Source: Bemisia tabaci
Lineage: Eukaryota > Arthropoda > Insecta > Hemiptera > Aleyrodidae
DNA: 64,000 nucleotides
Direction of reading: 5' to 3'
Assembly: GCF_918797505.1 (NCBI RefSeq)
Contig: NC_092794.1
Span: 31,920,122-31,984,121, forward strand
Part shown: one piece after another, positions 11,312-21,979 of the stretch
Position numbering within the stretch: the first letter of the stretch is position 1
Layout of the letters: each line of letters starts with the position of its first letter
The notes under the pieces: generated by a model
Databases searched by the model: none
What the model was told of the DNA's origin: nothing
The model's input: the letters and a program-made list of their open reading frames with translations, nothing else
Program-made: the position numbers and the translations under genes

Positions 11312-14300
11312 GGGTATCCCGGGATAAGCATGTCAAAATGCCCTTGTGAACGGATTTTTATTTTAACCATTTTAAGTCATCAAGGGTGTCCTAAAACTTA
11401 GGTTTTGGGGAATTTTAGCCCCCCAACCCCCTCCGCCCCCCCCCCCTCAGACCCCCAAAAACCGCTTTTTGGGGCTATTTTTGACTATGCTAACGTCTTT
11501 TCCTCATAACTTTCGTAATTTTCGATAGAATTGAACCAAAATTTGTCAGAATTTACATCAATTAGCTTAGTTTTTGTAGAAAAAAAGTCATTATCATCGG
11601 ATGATATTTTAGCTTCTAAAAAAATTCGTAAAATTTTAAAAAAAAAATCATTTTTTTCCTTTTTTCGCGCTAGATGACGTATGGAAACGAGGACACAAAC
11701 GAAAATTGCCTCTTTTCTTAAGTTATACATCCAATAAGATACAGAAAAAATTTCGTGTTTATCGGAGTGTTGCGCCATACTTAAAAACGCAATTTTCTAA
11801 CCTCAAAACGGCCAAAATGCCACCATAGCCTCCTTTGATGACTAGGCGTGGAGAAATAAGTAGAGAGAAACATCCGGTTTTATCGTCTCACCTCTTAAGT
11901 GATCCACTTAAGTACCTCGAGCCAAAATTTCGAGTTGATCAGAGTGGTGCGCAACACCCAAGCACGCAATTTTCTAACCTCAAAACTGTCGAATTGCCCA
12001 TTTCGGCACCCATTATCACTCCGTGTCAAAAAATAAGAAGAGGGACATCCGGTTTTATCGTCTCACCTCTTAAGTGATCCACTTAAGTACCTTGAGCCAA
12101 AATTTCGAGTTGATCAGAGCGGTGCGCAACACCCAAGCACGCAATTTTCTAACCTCAAAACGGCCAAATTGCCCATTTCGGCTGATTTCGGCATCCATTA
12201 TCACTCCTTGTTCAAAAATAAGAAGAGGGACATCCGATATTATTGTCCTACCTCATAAATTAGACACTTCAGTACATTTAGTCGAGATTACGTGTCGATC
12301 AGAGTGGTGCGCAACACCCGAACACGCCGTTTTCTAACCTGAAACCTCCCAAAATTCCCATTTTGGCACTCATTATCACTGTATGTCAGCGACGAGCCCG
12401 CTTGAAAAGTGCATGATGCACATGTCAAAGTTCATTTTGGCACCCTACCGCGGAGCAGACCCGATCACTCAGCGAAACCTCTGAACTCCCAGGAATTATA
12501 TGACAGTAGGGAGGCTCGCTCATCCCCCACGTAGAGCGTTCCCTCCTCCAAACTTCAATAATACGTAGTAGTGCACTGAGTACTGGCAAATTCTAGTAAC
12601 TAAATTCACAAGAAAACGGCGTGTTCGGGTGTTGCGCACCACGCTGATCGACACGTAATTTTGACTAAATGTACTTAAGTGTCTAATTTATGAGGTAGGA
12701 CAATAATATTGGATGTCCCTCTTCTTATTTTTGGACACGGAGTGATAATGGGTTCCGAAATCAGCCGGAATGGGCAATTTGGCCGTTTTGGGGTTAGAAA
12801 ATTGCGTGCTTGGGTGTTGTGCACCACTCTGATCGACACGAAATTTCGACTAAATGTACTTAAGTGTCTATTTTATGAGGTAGGACAATAATATCGGATG
12901 TCCCTCTTCTTATTTTTGAACAAGGAGTGATAATGGGTCAAAGACATAAAGACGGAGCGCTCGTATTTAAAAGCACGGGGGAATAGTGAAGCTAGGTTCG
13001 GCGCTGCGCGCTTGTGTGAGTGTGTAAATGAGCGCGGGAATCCATGGCGGCAAACGGAAATTTGATTTGAACTTGTCCTCTTGATTTTTGCACATTTCTT
13101 CTTTGAAACGTATTTTAAATTCCTAAAACGAATATACTAAGAAAGTTCGGTCTGCGTCCTAATATAATACACCTACTTTTGCTCGGAAACAGGCAGTAAT
13201 CTCAGATAAAGTTAGTTTTTCTTCTGCTCATGGTGGTTCTGCAGGTTCAAACAGGCCGTTACAGTTCTAGATCAACGTTACTCCCAAATGAAATTAATCG
13301 GTCGACGACGGACCGAAACTAACCTAAAGTTGAAACAATATGAGTGAGTAAGTGAATTTGGGCAAAAATCAACCTAGAATACTTTGTTTCCGCAATTTTA
13401 TTTATTAGTTCCCGCCCTACATTTGAATTCAAACTTGTCCCGATTTCGCCGCCAATCCTCTAGCCAATAGTAGAGGTGATTGAAAAGAAGCTCTAGAAGC
13501 TTCATTTTTTGCTTTTAGTGCTCCGTCTTTATGTCTTTGTAATGGGTGCCGAAATCAGCCGAAATGGGCAATTTGGCCGTTTTGATGTTAGAAAATTGCG
13601 TGCTTGGGTGTTGCGCACCGCTCTGATCAACTCGAAATTTTGGCTCAAGGTACTTAAGTGGATCACTTAAGAGGTGAGACGATAAAACCGGATGTCCCTC
13701 TTCTTATTTTTTGACACGGAGTGATAATGGGTGCCGAAATGGGCAATTCGACAGTTTTGAGGTTAGAAAATTGCGTGCTTGGGTGTTGCGCACCACTCTG
13801 ATCAACTCGAAATTTTGGCTCGAGGTACTTAAGTGGATCACTTAAGAGGTGAGACGATAAAACCGGATGTTTCTCTCTACTTATTTCTCCACGCCTAGTC
13901 ATCAAAGGAGGCTATGGTGGCATTTTGGCCGTTTTGAGGTTAGAAAATTGCGTTTTTAAGTATGGCGCAACACTCCGATAAACACGAAATTTTTTCTGTA
14001 TCTTATTGGATGTATAACTTAAGAAAAGAGGCAATTTTCGTTTGTGTCCTCGTTTCCATACGTCATCTAGCGCGAAAAAAGGAAAAAAATGATTTTTTTT
14101 TAAAATTTTACGAATTTTTTTAGAAGCTAAAATATCATCCGATGATAATGACTTTTTTTCTACAAAAACTAAGCTAATTGATGTAAATTCTGACAAATTT
14201 TGGTTCAATTCTATCGAAAATTACGAAAGTTATGAAGAAAAGACGTTAGCATAGTCAAAAATAGCCCCAAAAAGCGGTTTTTGGGGGTCTGAGGGGGGGG

Positions 14301-14425
14301 GCGGAGGGGGTTGGGGGGCTAAAATTCCCCAAAACCTAAGTTTTAGGACACCCTTGATGACTTAAAATGGTTAAAATAAAAATCCGTTCACAAGGGCATT
14401 TTGACATGCTTATCCCGGGATACCC
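11312..14425. mobile_element. Spy-like foldback DNA element, no target duplication
   Basis: Terminal inverted repeats start GGGTATCCCGGGATAAGCAT and the two arms run about 0.9-1 kb inward, containing roughly 180-bp subrepeats that mirror each other (the right arm has one extra subrepeat). The element lies between GCCAAAA and TTTCCAGAAC. The adjacent tandem-repeat copy at 11071-11090 preserves the empty site GCCAAAATTTCC, so the insertion added no duplicated bases and left AAA/TTT intact. That is the published target behaviour of Spy transposons (IS5/ISL2EU/PIF-Harbinger relatives). No transposase is encoded, so it is a non-autonomous derivative. Assignment to Spy rests on target and TSD absence only. 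Confidence 0.75.
12939..13539. mobile_element. 601-bp hAT-like MITE nested in foldback element
   Basis: Perfect 20-bp terminal inverted repeats (CAAAGACATAAAGACGGAGC) flanked by an exact 8-bp duplication TAATGGGT (12931-12938 and 13540-13547). Eight-base duplications and such ends are hAT-like. There is no ORF. It is inserted in a subrepeat of the surrounding element, hence younger than it. Confidence 0.85.
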
Positions 14426-14774
14426 TTTCCAGAACTCATACCTCAGATGTTCAAAGAGTGTTAACATGTGTTGCCAAATGGAATTTCTGATCATTTAGCC
14501 ATGGTTTGGTAGCATTTAGCAATCAACTGTGACCATAATGTAAAGAACCCACACTGGTGCCTTTCGGCTCAATGTCGCCATATGGCATTCTTTATCATCG
14601 AGTTACGGTTTAATAGCGTAAATCAGCAACCAACGGTGGCCAAAATGTCAAGATTCCAAACTGGTGCTTTTTGGCTGAATTTCGCCCAATAGGATCTTTG
14701 ATGATTTATCAGTAATGGTTGATGTTTATGTTGATTAATTATTACTGTCTGAAAGTGAATCCTGTGGGAGAATA

Positions 14775-15215
14775 TTATAGGGTTGGTTCAAACAAGTTTG
14801 AGAATTTTTTTCCTTAGCGCTAATGGACCCTAAGCGACAACTTCAATTCATCGAACTAAAAGTTTTCAATGTTCATAACCATTTTTTAACTGTCAGAACT
14901 CACTAGACCACATTATATTCATGATGAATTTAAAGAATATCGCTGTCAAAAGTTGAGTTCTCCTTCGATTTAGCACTTTTTGTCGTTACCTTAAAGACCA
15001 TACGGAAAGTGCTAAATCTACGGAAAACTCAACTTTTCACAGTGATGTTCTTCAAATTTATCATGAATATAATGTGGTCTAGTGAGTTCTGACATTTAAA
15101 AATGGGTATGAACATTTAAGGCTTTATTTTCCTTGAATTTAAGTGGTTTTTCAGGGTCTACGGTAAGAAAAAAAGTCTAAAACACGTTAAAAGTTACTTG
15201 AACCTACCCTATAAT
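14775..15215. mobile_element. Palindromic MITE with TATAGGGT ends
   Basis: Left TATAGGGTTGGTTCAA mirrors right TTGAACCTACCCTATA, and most of the interior (for example AACTCACTAGACCACATTAT) pairs with its complement about 200 bp away. A partial direct copy of the right half occurs at about 15560-15800. It may duplicate only TA; this could not be proved. Confidence 0.7.
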
Positions 15216-17689
15216 GTTGAGCTATGACTTCAACTTTCATGAACCCTTACTTGTGCCTTTCAGCTTGATTTCGCTAAATGGAATTATTTATGATTGAAGT
15301 CGTGGTTGAGTTTACTATGCTGATAAAATATCATTGGAAAATTTAGGTTTCACCATCATAGTCTTCTAAAAATAACCATCAGCATTACTGAACCACAAAA
15401 AATGTAGCCCAAAAAAAAAAATAATTCGGCTGAAAAAGTGGGAGAAGTTGGGATGTGCAGTCTCAAAATAAAAATACCTAGCTGTGATTGGACATAGCTT
15501 TGCTTTCATTGAGACTTTCAAATTTTATGAATAAAAAACAGTAAGCGTTTAGCAAAAACAGTTAGTTTTGTCCTTACCCATAGACCATACAAAAAGAGCT
15601 AAATCGAAGGAGAACTTAGCTTTTGACAGCGATGCTCTTCAAATTTTTCATATACCTACACAATGTGTTCTAGTGAGTTTGGATGGTAAAAAATGGTCAG
15701 GAACATTTAAAGCTTTATTTTCCATGAATGTAAGCTGTCGTTCAGGATAGATTCTGACGACTAAATCCTTACTAGAGTAAGGAAAGAAAGTCTAAAATTG
15801 TTAAAAGTCACAGAAAAACGCGAAAAAAGAAAAAAGTCGGAAAAGGAAGTCAAATTTACATAACAATTAAATTAACATAAAAATTTCGTAAAAAGTATTG
15901 GAAATTACGAACAAATGTATTTACGTGAAAACTGTATTAAAAAGAAAGTTAATTTTAATTAAGAAAAATAATCTTGGTAAATCAATTTCTCACGTAAATT
16001 TGACTCAAAATTTATTTAAAAAACAGGGCCGGATTTACCTACTTGCCGCCCATGGGCCGGATTTACCTACTTGCTGCCTATGGGCCACCTGTATTTTGCC
16101 GCCCCCTTCTCATTCGTTTCGAAACATCAATAAGAAACAATTTAATCGGCCCGAAACAGTAACAGAGAAACAACTTAAAACGGGACTAAGGCCGCAAATA
16201 ATAAAAAGAAACACATAAAATATAATAAGAAACCCGGGACGTTTCGCAGGGATCACACCCGCATTTTCAACCGGCAAAACAAGAAAAATTAAAAGAAAGG
16301 ACACTATGCCCCTCACTACTAGCAAAAGTTCGCACGGAACTTTGCGCGAAAGTTAAGTTCCGTAAACCTATCTATGTGTGAACAAGGCCTTCCATTTGTA
16401 AGAAATGAAGGTAAAAATTATGCAAGAACAAACATAAATGTGGTTTAATAATTTTAACTTCCGCCGGCGCTGACCGCACTGTGTTTGGCGCAATGCGTGA
16501 AGTATTCCTACAGTCTTGTAGGCGCTATGCGTTTCACGCCGACCGCCGCACAGTGGATTGAGTCAATTAGAGGGGTCGGACATGAAATTTTTGACAAAAA
16601 CTGCAAATGTTGATGTTTATTTCGTCACATTTTAAAGTTCAAGGGGTGATACTGGAAGAAAAGAGCACGAGACAACCAGTAGAACAGCTTGCAGAACATT
16701 AGATTCTTGTATAAACGGAGTTATGAGCGTGTTAAGTTCCCAAATTTTTTCCGACCTCTCTCATTGACTCGATTCACCGTGCGCCGCTCTGAGGGCTTCT
16801 CCTTTTTATCTCAAGTCCTCATCATCATTGCTGCACCGCTCCATGCCAAATTGCGTGTTTAGTTTCTCTCTTAACTCGGCTAATTAAAGGTGCTGTCTCT
16901 TGTGTCACCGAAAGACGCTTTCTCGTTTGTAATTTTTTTTTCTGAATCCGATTTTTTTTAAACCTAAATTTTAAAAAAATGCAAAATTTGCCGCCCCCTG
17001 CGTTAAGAAATGAGAGAGGCTGTACTCCATTACCTAATGCATCTGACGAGTTTTTCAATTCAAAAAAGAAAGTATGACACTCCACAAATAAATCACGTTT
17101 GAAGCGCAAACCGGAAAAAACACGATTTGTCAAAAGTATTCATTAAGTATTGCACTTTCCACAGAAGCATATTGCACAAAAACGTACTGTAACGACTTCC
17201 GGATATGGTTGCGACCAACTTAAGGCTCAAAATTTTGATTTGTTCGCTCCCTAAAAAAAATGGTCCATCTCTGTAACTGTGCTCACCAAAACTGACAAAG
17301 ATCCCAGGGTCACATGCTGTTCGTGGTCCCGGAGAGAGGAGGACTTTTTTCAGGGTTGAAATCCTTCCTCTTATTTAATTGTTTTTTAAATAAACTTATG
17401 CTAGGACACTAGCCCTAAATAACAAACAGACCAATTTGGCTCCAATGTTAGAGCGCACTTGAGTTTTTCGTTTTTATTACTCTCGCCAGGGTCGGTCTGT
17501 CCAGGGCCGAAGGGGGCCCTCCCTCCCCCCTTCCTCCTCTTACAGTCACTCTACCGTTGCGCCGCGTCATTTTTGTGGGAACATTGATCAGCGTTTCGAG
17601 TAAGGCTCAGTTCGGGTGCGATATTCTATCGTCTGGCGACGCGCCCAACCCCTCCCCCTCCCCCCTCCCCCCCAAAGACGCTCCGCGCC
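15216..17689. other. No gene seen; degraded repeats
   Basis: It contains the partial MITE copy (15560-15800) and a short tandem duplication of 'GGGCCGGATTTACCTACTTG' (about 16025-16085). There are scattered GC-rich patches, including CCGCCCCC-type tracts near 16095, 16990 and 17510-17680. Open frames here are short and lack domains. Confidence 0.45.
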
Positions 17690-18117
17690 ACCAGACTATC
17701 GATATTTTAGACCAAAATATTGTATCGATATTTCAACGTTGATGCATCGTCCGTATCGATACATTTATCTCTAGAAATATCGAATCGATTTTTCTTTCTT
17801 TCTTCTGCTGAGTTTTATGACTTTTCCGAGGGTCGGTGGCCGCTAGCCTAGCGGGGCCGCTGTGAGGCCCGCTCGGCCGCGATTGCAACCTTGGGCCCCG
17901 CTTTGAGACCCGCTCGAATGAGGCTCAATTTGGGTTCGGGCTTCGGGTGCGATTATTCTATCGTCTGGCCCAACCCCTCGAAGACGCTCCGCGCCACCAG
18001 AATATCGATTTTTCAGACCAAAATATCGTATCGATATTTCAACGTTAATATATCGTCCGTATCGATACATTTATCTCTAGAAATATCAAATCGATTTTTC
18101 TTTCTTTCTTCTGCTGA
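17690..18117 (+). repeat. Direct repeat pair rich in ATCGAT motifs
   Basis: A segment of about 125 bp at 17690-17812 (GCGCCACCAGA, TATCGATATTT, CGTATCGATACATTTATCTC) recurs at about 17993-18117 with few changes. Both copies end in the same TTTCTTTCTTTCTTCTGCTGAG-type pyrimidine tract. The repeated ATCGAT palindromes are unusual. Confidence 0.75.
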
Positions 18118-19785
18118 GTTGTGTATTTTACACCTCGGAAAATCGGAAATTATGGTCAATTTTTCATAGTTCGAATTCCGGATTTCGCTGGCCAGGTTGT
18201 ACAGACCTACGTCACAGGGTAAACAAACCTCAAGATGCAAATACCTCCTTTTTTTTCTCTATGTAGGTATAGGACTTGGCTGCTCGACGGTTTGTTAATC
18301 TGTGGAGGTTAAGCTACATTCACGCGTCGCAAGCAACCTGGCGCGTCTGCTTCTTGCTACTGCGAGCGCGCCTTCATTTCCTCCCGCACGCAACAAGGAC
18401 AACCGCGATGATGAAGAATTCCATTCGGCGAAATCGAGCCGAGAGCAGGCACCACGAGTATATATATTATGGGTTATTTTAGTGATGGGTGGGATTTTAT
18501 TTAAAATTCCTAGGAATCCTATTTACTGTAGGAAACATTTATCATTTATTCCATCACTTCTTCGGATTATTTATTTTTAATCAATATATATTCATGTGAA
18601 GTGTAGCTCATCTGCATTTTTCTTTCCCTGGAACCTAAATGTATATTATGAGTTTGAATCCATCAGAAACTAAGTCAGTCAAAATCAAATTTAACTATAT
18701 ACGAAGTGAAAACGATTTGTATTTCGCAAATCAAAGTGATAGTTAAAGCAACCAAACTGTGTCAGAAATGTTCCCAAATTACTAGGTAAGGCTTTTATCA
18801 GCTCATCATCTGATCCAATAATTTTAATTGTGGCATTTCATTCGGCATGTCGCCGCACGACTTCTATGATACTCAAAGTCTCACATATATAATTTGAAAG
18901 GGGGGGTCTGGGGGGGGGGGGCGCCCCCTCAGCAGATAGCTTTTGCTACTTGTTCTTCCCTAAAAAATGTCTCTTGCACAAAATGTTACGATTTTGTACT
19001 TTAGCCATACAAAAATGCCTTTTCATTATTGACCCACTGATACAACGAAGAAAGAGGCAGACATGCCTGTTAATTGATGTCTCTATACCAGCTGGCAGGA
19101 TCATTACAAAGGAGGATACTGAAAAGTAACTGAATATAAAGACCTGAAAATTAAAATCTGAAGGTTTTTGAAAATGAAAATTGAAAACTAACATTAACGC
19201 CATACCTTTTAAAATGTGAACTGCCGAAGCAGTCTCTAAGAATTGGACTAAATTTAAAAAACGAAATTTCCGGTGAACACTTGCTATTGTTAGCACAGAA
19301 GTTGACTGTACTAGGCTCAACCAGAATCCACCGAAAGGTCCTTTAACTAAGTGGTGCAGTGCAAGTAAGCACTTATCGGTTCCCACACACCAGAACACCT
19401 CCATCTCCTACCATTCAAGGAAAGTAATCTCTTGGCAGACACTTACCCTGCCTCGGTTTCTCTGAAATAAGTTAAGTAGGCTGTGACTTGTCACCCCGAA
19501 AATGGAAGTGAATCTACAACCATCTTGCCAGCTAATCTAAAAACAGCCCTCACACTCTTAAGCATTGTTTGTTACCATATGAGGGCCTAAACCAACCTAT
19601 CACACGTGTTTGCAAAGTGTTCAACTATGTTTAAAAATAAAAGCCTTATTTGCACCTTTGTAGGGCTGGGCCTCTTCCGTAGTGGAAGAGAGTTCAGGAT
19701 TTCTCAGAGCTAAGCTTTTAAGGTTTGTGTTGTCCGAAACTGCGATGTAGATTTGTGCCCTTTGCTCTCGGTTTTTGGGCCTCCC
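18118..19785. other. No gene seen up to the copia element
   Basis: It holds the repeat copy 18952-19095 and a G-rich/C-rich tract at 18900-18930. The open frame 18946-19404 (-) overlaps the repeat copy and is not kept in the copy at 1962-2097, so I treat it as chance. Confidence 0.45.
18952..19095 (-). repeat. Interspersed repeat, partial inverted copy
   Basis: Reverse-complement copy of about 1962-2097, including TTCTTCCCTAAAAAATGTCT and GACATGCCTGTTAATTGA. Divergence of several percent. Confidence 0.7.
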
Positions 19786-19944
19786 TGTCGGTAGGAGAGG
19801 GATAAGAGACACTTACTCCAAGAGATGCTGTAACCGAGTGCAGTTTATTTGGAAAAGAAAACAAGCAAGAGTCAAGCTCATGCATATGACATTGACGAGT
19901 AAAATAAACATCAACAAGGAAAACATTACAATCAAAGTTCAACA
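19786..19944 (-). repeat. Copia 3' LTR
   Basis: 159 bp, identical to the other LTR except G versus A in the ATTGACRAGTAAAA segment. It contains AATAAA on the - strand, a candidate polyadenylation signal. Confidence 0.95.
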
Positions 19945-19953
19945 TCCTCCTTT
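19945..19953 (-). other. Copia polypurine tract
   Basis: AAAGGAGGA on the - strand immediately upstream of the 3' LTR, the expected position of the plus-strand primer. Confidence 0.8.
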
Positions 19954-20206
19954 AATGTTGACCTTGGTTTCAACTTATCCACATAACGAATTCAAAACTT
20001 TTAACAGTGCAATTCTGTACTTTGTTCACCTTCTGTTTCTTTTCCTCTTCATTTCCCATCACCTGTTTATCTTTTATTTACAAAACATTTTTGAGATCTA
20101 AACACAAATACGTCATTGAGCATGGGACAACTCATAACCATCAACTTCCTTATCCTCCACTGTTGATTTTTGTTTTCAAAATAAGTCTGAGCATCATGAC
20201 CCTCTT

Positions 20207-21218
20207 TCAGATTCCAATGCCCAACATTTCTCTTCCTTTTAGAAAACTAATTTTTGGTAAAGCTTTGGTTAAAATATCCGCTTGTTGATATTTAGTATTA
20301 ATGCCTTTTATGCAGATTATTTTTTCTTTGATCTTATCAGCGACATAATGATACTTAATGTCTAAATGCTTAATTCTACGGTTATTCGCAGGTGTCTCAG
20401 CGATAACAATGCAAGATTCATTATCTTCAAATACTGTTGTTGCCTCTAGCTTTTCTCCAAAATCCTCTAGTAACCTCCTAAACCATGCAATTTCCTGCAC
20501 TGCTGAACATAAAGCAACAAGTTCAGCTTCAGTACTAGAAAGAGTTGCAATATTTTGTTTCCTTGTGACCCATGTCACTGAGTTTCCATAAATTTTCATT
20601 AAAGACCCAGTCACAGATTTTCTGTCTGTTATATCAGAAGCCCAATCCGAATCAACATAACATTTTAATGGACTTTCATCATTTCCTCTCTTTAAAATTA
20701 GACCCATTTTTGTTGTACCTTTTAAGTAACGAAATATTCGTTTTAAAATTATTAGAATTTCTTCGGTTGCATTTTCCTGAAACCTAGAAACATAATTTAC
20801 TGCATAACTTATGTCAGGTCTAGTTCCCAACATTAAAAACATTAAAGATCCTATCATTTCTCTCACGGTTTTTTTCAATTCTTTACTTCCTTTTCCTGTG
20901 TCAGTTTTAGAGATTTTTAATCCAGGTTCCATTGGAGTTGAAACATAATTACAATTTTCCATGTTAAATTTTCGCAGAAGTTCCAGGATATACTTTTCTT
21001 GTTTTATTTTCATAACTCCATTTAGCTTATCATACTCTATTTCCAAACCTAAAAATGTTTTTAATTCACCTTTGTCTGTCGTGCTAAAATTTTCTCATTA
21101 ATTTATCCTTGTAATATTCCATCAGTTTTTGATCATTTCCTGCCATCGCAATGTCATCCACGAATAATACTAAATATATTACCTTATCTGCAATGTTAAT
21201 ATAGTATAAACAATATCA
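20207..21218 (-). pseudogene. Copia pol, end of RT and RNase H
   Basis: This continues the polymerase after the insertion at 21223-21975. The catalytic site reads LFVDD (about 21153-21167), where FVDD replaces the usual YVDD. A frameshift lies near 21085-21100, after which the frame stays open to 20207. The RT connection (KYILELLRKFNMENC, GTRPDISYAVNYVSRF, LKRIFRYLKGT) and RNase H follow, with visible acidic residues in YVDSDWASD, SSTEAEL and EDNESCI, and the C-terminal KHLDIKYHYV and ADILTKALP motifs. Replicates the element inside virus-like particles in related copias. Disabled here by the upstream lesions. Confidence 0.9.
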
Positions 21219-21222
21219 TTAA

Positions 21223-21975
21223 CCCTTTAACCTACCACGAGTTAACGTCGTGTACGCATACCGCACGCCCGCCTACGCACGAGTTATCCTCGTGTTCGAC
21301 CGCCGCCAGAGATTTCCCCTCTACTCACTCTTAATCGTGTATCATCATTAAGCATATAGGCCCTTTATAACATCAAATTCCAACCAAATCCGATCAAATA
21401 GACATCTGAAGACTGTGTCACCATCCTACCATCAAATTTTACGCCGCACTTTTTTGATCAAATGAGATCAACAGGATGCCATCAATTCATCATTTCCTGC
21501 CCCAAGAAACGTTTCCTGTCAATTTTCATTTTAAAATTAAAAGCAATTTAATATTTTTTTCAGACTGATACGCCCGACACTTTGATGCTACTTTTCGAAT
21601 TGTTTCGAATTTGAGACGTCTATAGAGGCCTTATCATTCTGTCGGAAGGATGTGATCTACAAATGTAGACCTACTGCCATAGATCTGGCCATCCAAAACC
21701 GCAATCAAAAGTAACCTCTCATTTGCCGTCTTGGTTTGCCGTGAGGTAAACAATCCATTTCGTTTTCTACCGCGTTTAGTTCAGTTAGTGAAGTAAAAGT
21801 TTTTGAATTAAAAGATTTAATGAGATTTTTGTCATAAAATGGATAAACACCTAAGTGTCAATCTATTGCCGAAATAATTACCCTGATGAGTCTAAAATAA
21901 ACTTCTAAATTTCGCGCTGCCGGGAAAAAAACCTAGAGGCCGGTCGCGGGCGGCCGCGCGAAAACCTAGCTCAAG
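21223..21975. mobile_element. 753-bp insertion between TTAA sites in copia RT
   Basis: TTAA occurs at 21219-21222 and again at 21976-21979. Leaving out one TTAA and the intervening 753 bp brings back copia RT similarity (…ISLGFTRY then …YCLYYINIADK), so these are the insertion boundaries. The left end begins CCCTTTAACCTACCACG, reminiscent of piggyBac-like termini. The right end (CTTGAGCTAGG on the other strand) does not mirror it, so either that end is damaged or it is another TTAA-targeting family. No transposase ORF. A GC-rich patch sits at 21935-21965. Confidence 0.65.
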
Positions 21976-21979
21976 TTAA

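Larger units (their letters stand above)
10897..14700 (+). repeat. 231-bp tandem repeat, split by a transposon
   Basis: Copies start at GCCAAATGGAAT at 10897, 11128 and 14473. Subtracting the 3114-bp element inserted at 11312, the period is exactly 231 bp both times. Copies 1 and 2 are nearly identical; copy 3 is intact for its first part and then diverges. Each unit contains GTAGCGTTTAGCAA and a translationless AT-rich body. Confidence 0.85.

Noticed and set aside
18946..19404. 152-residue ORF on the - strand
   Set aside because: It overlaps an interspersed repeat whose other copy (1962-2097) does not keep the frame. No domain seen.
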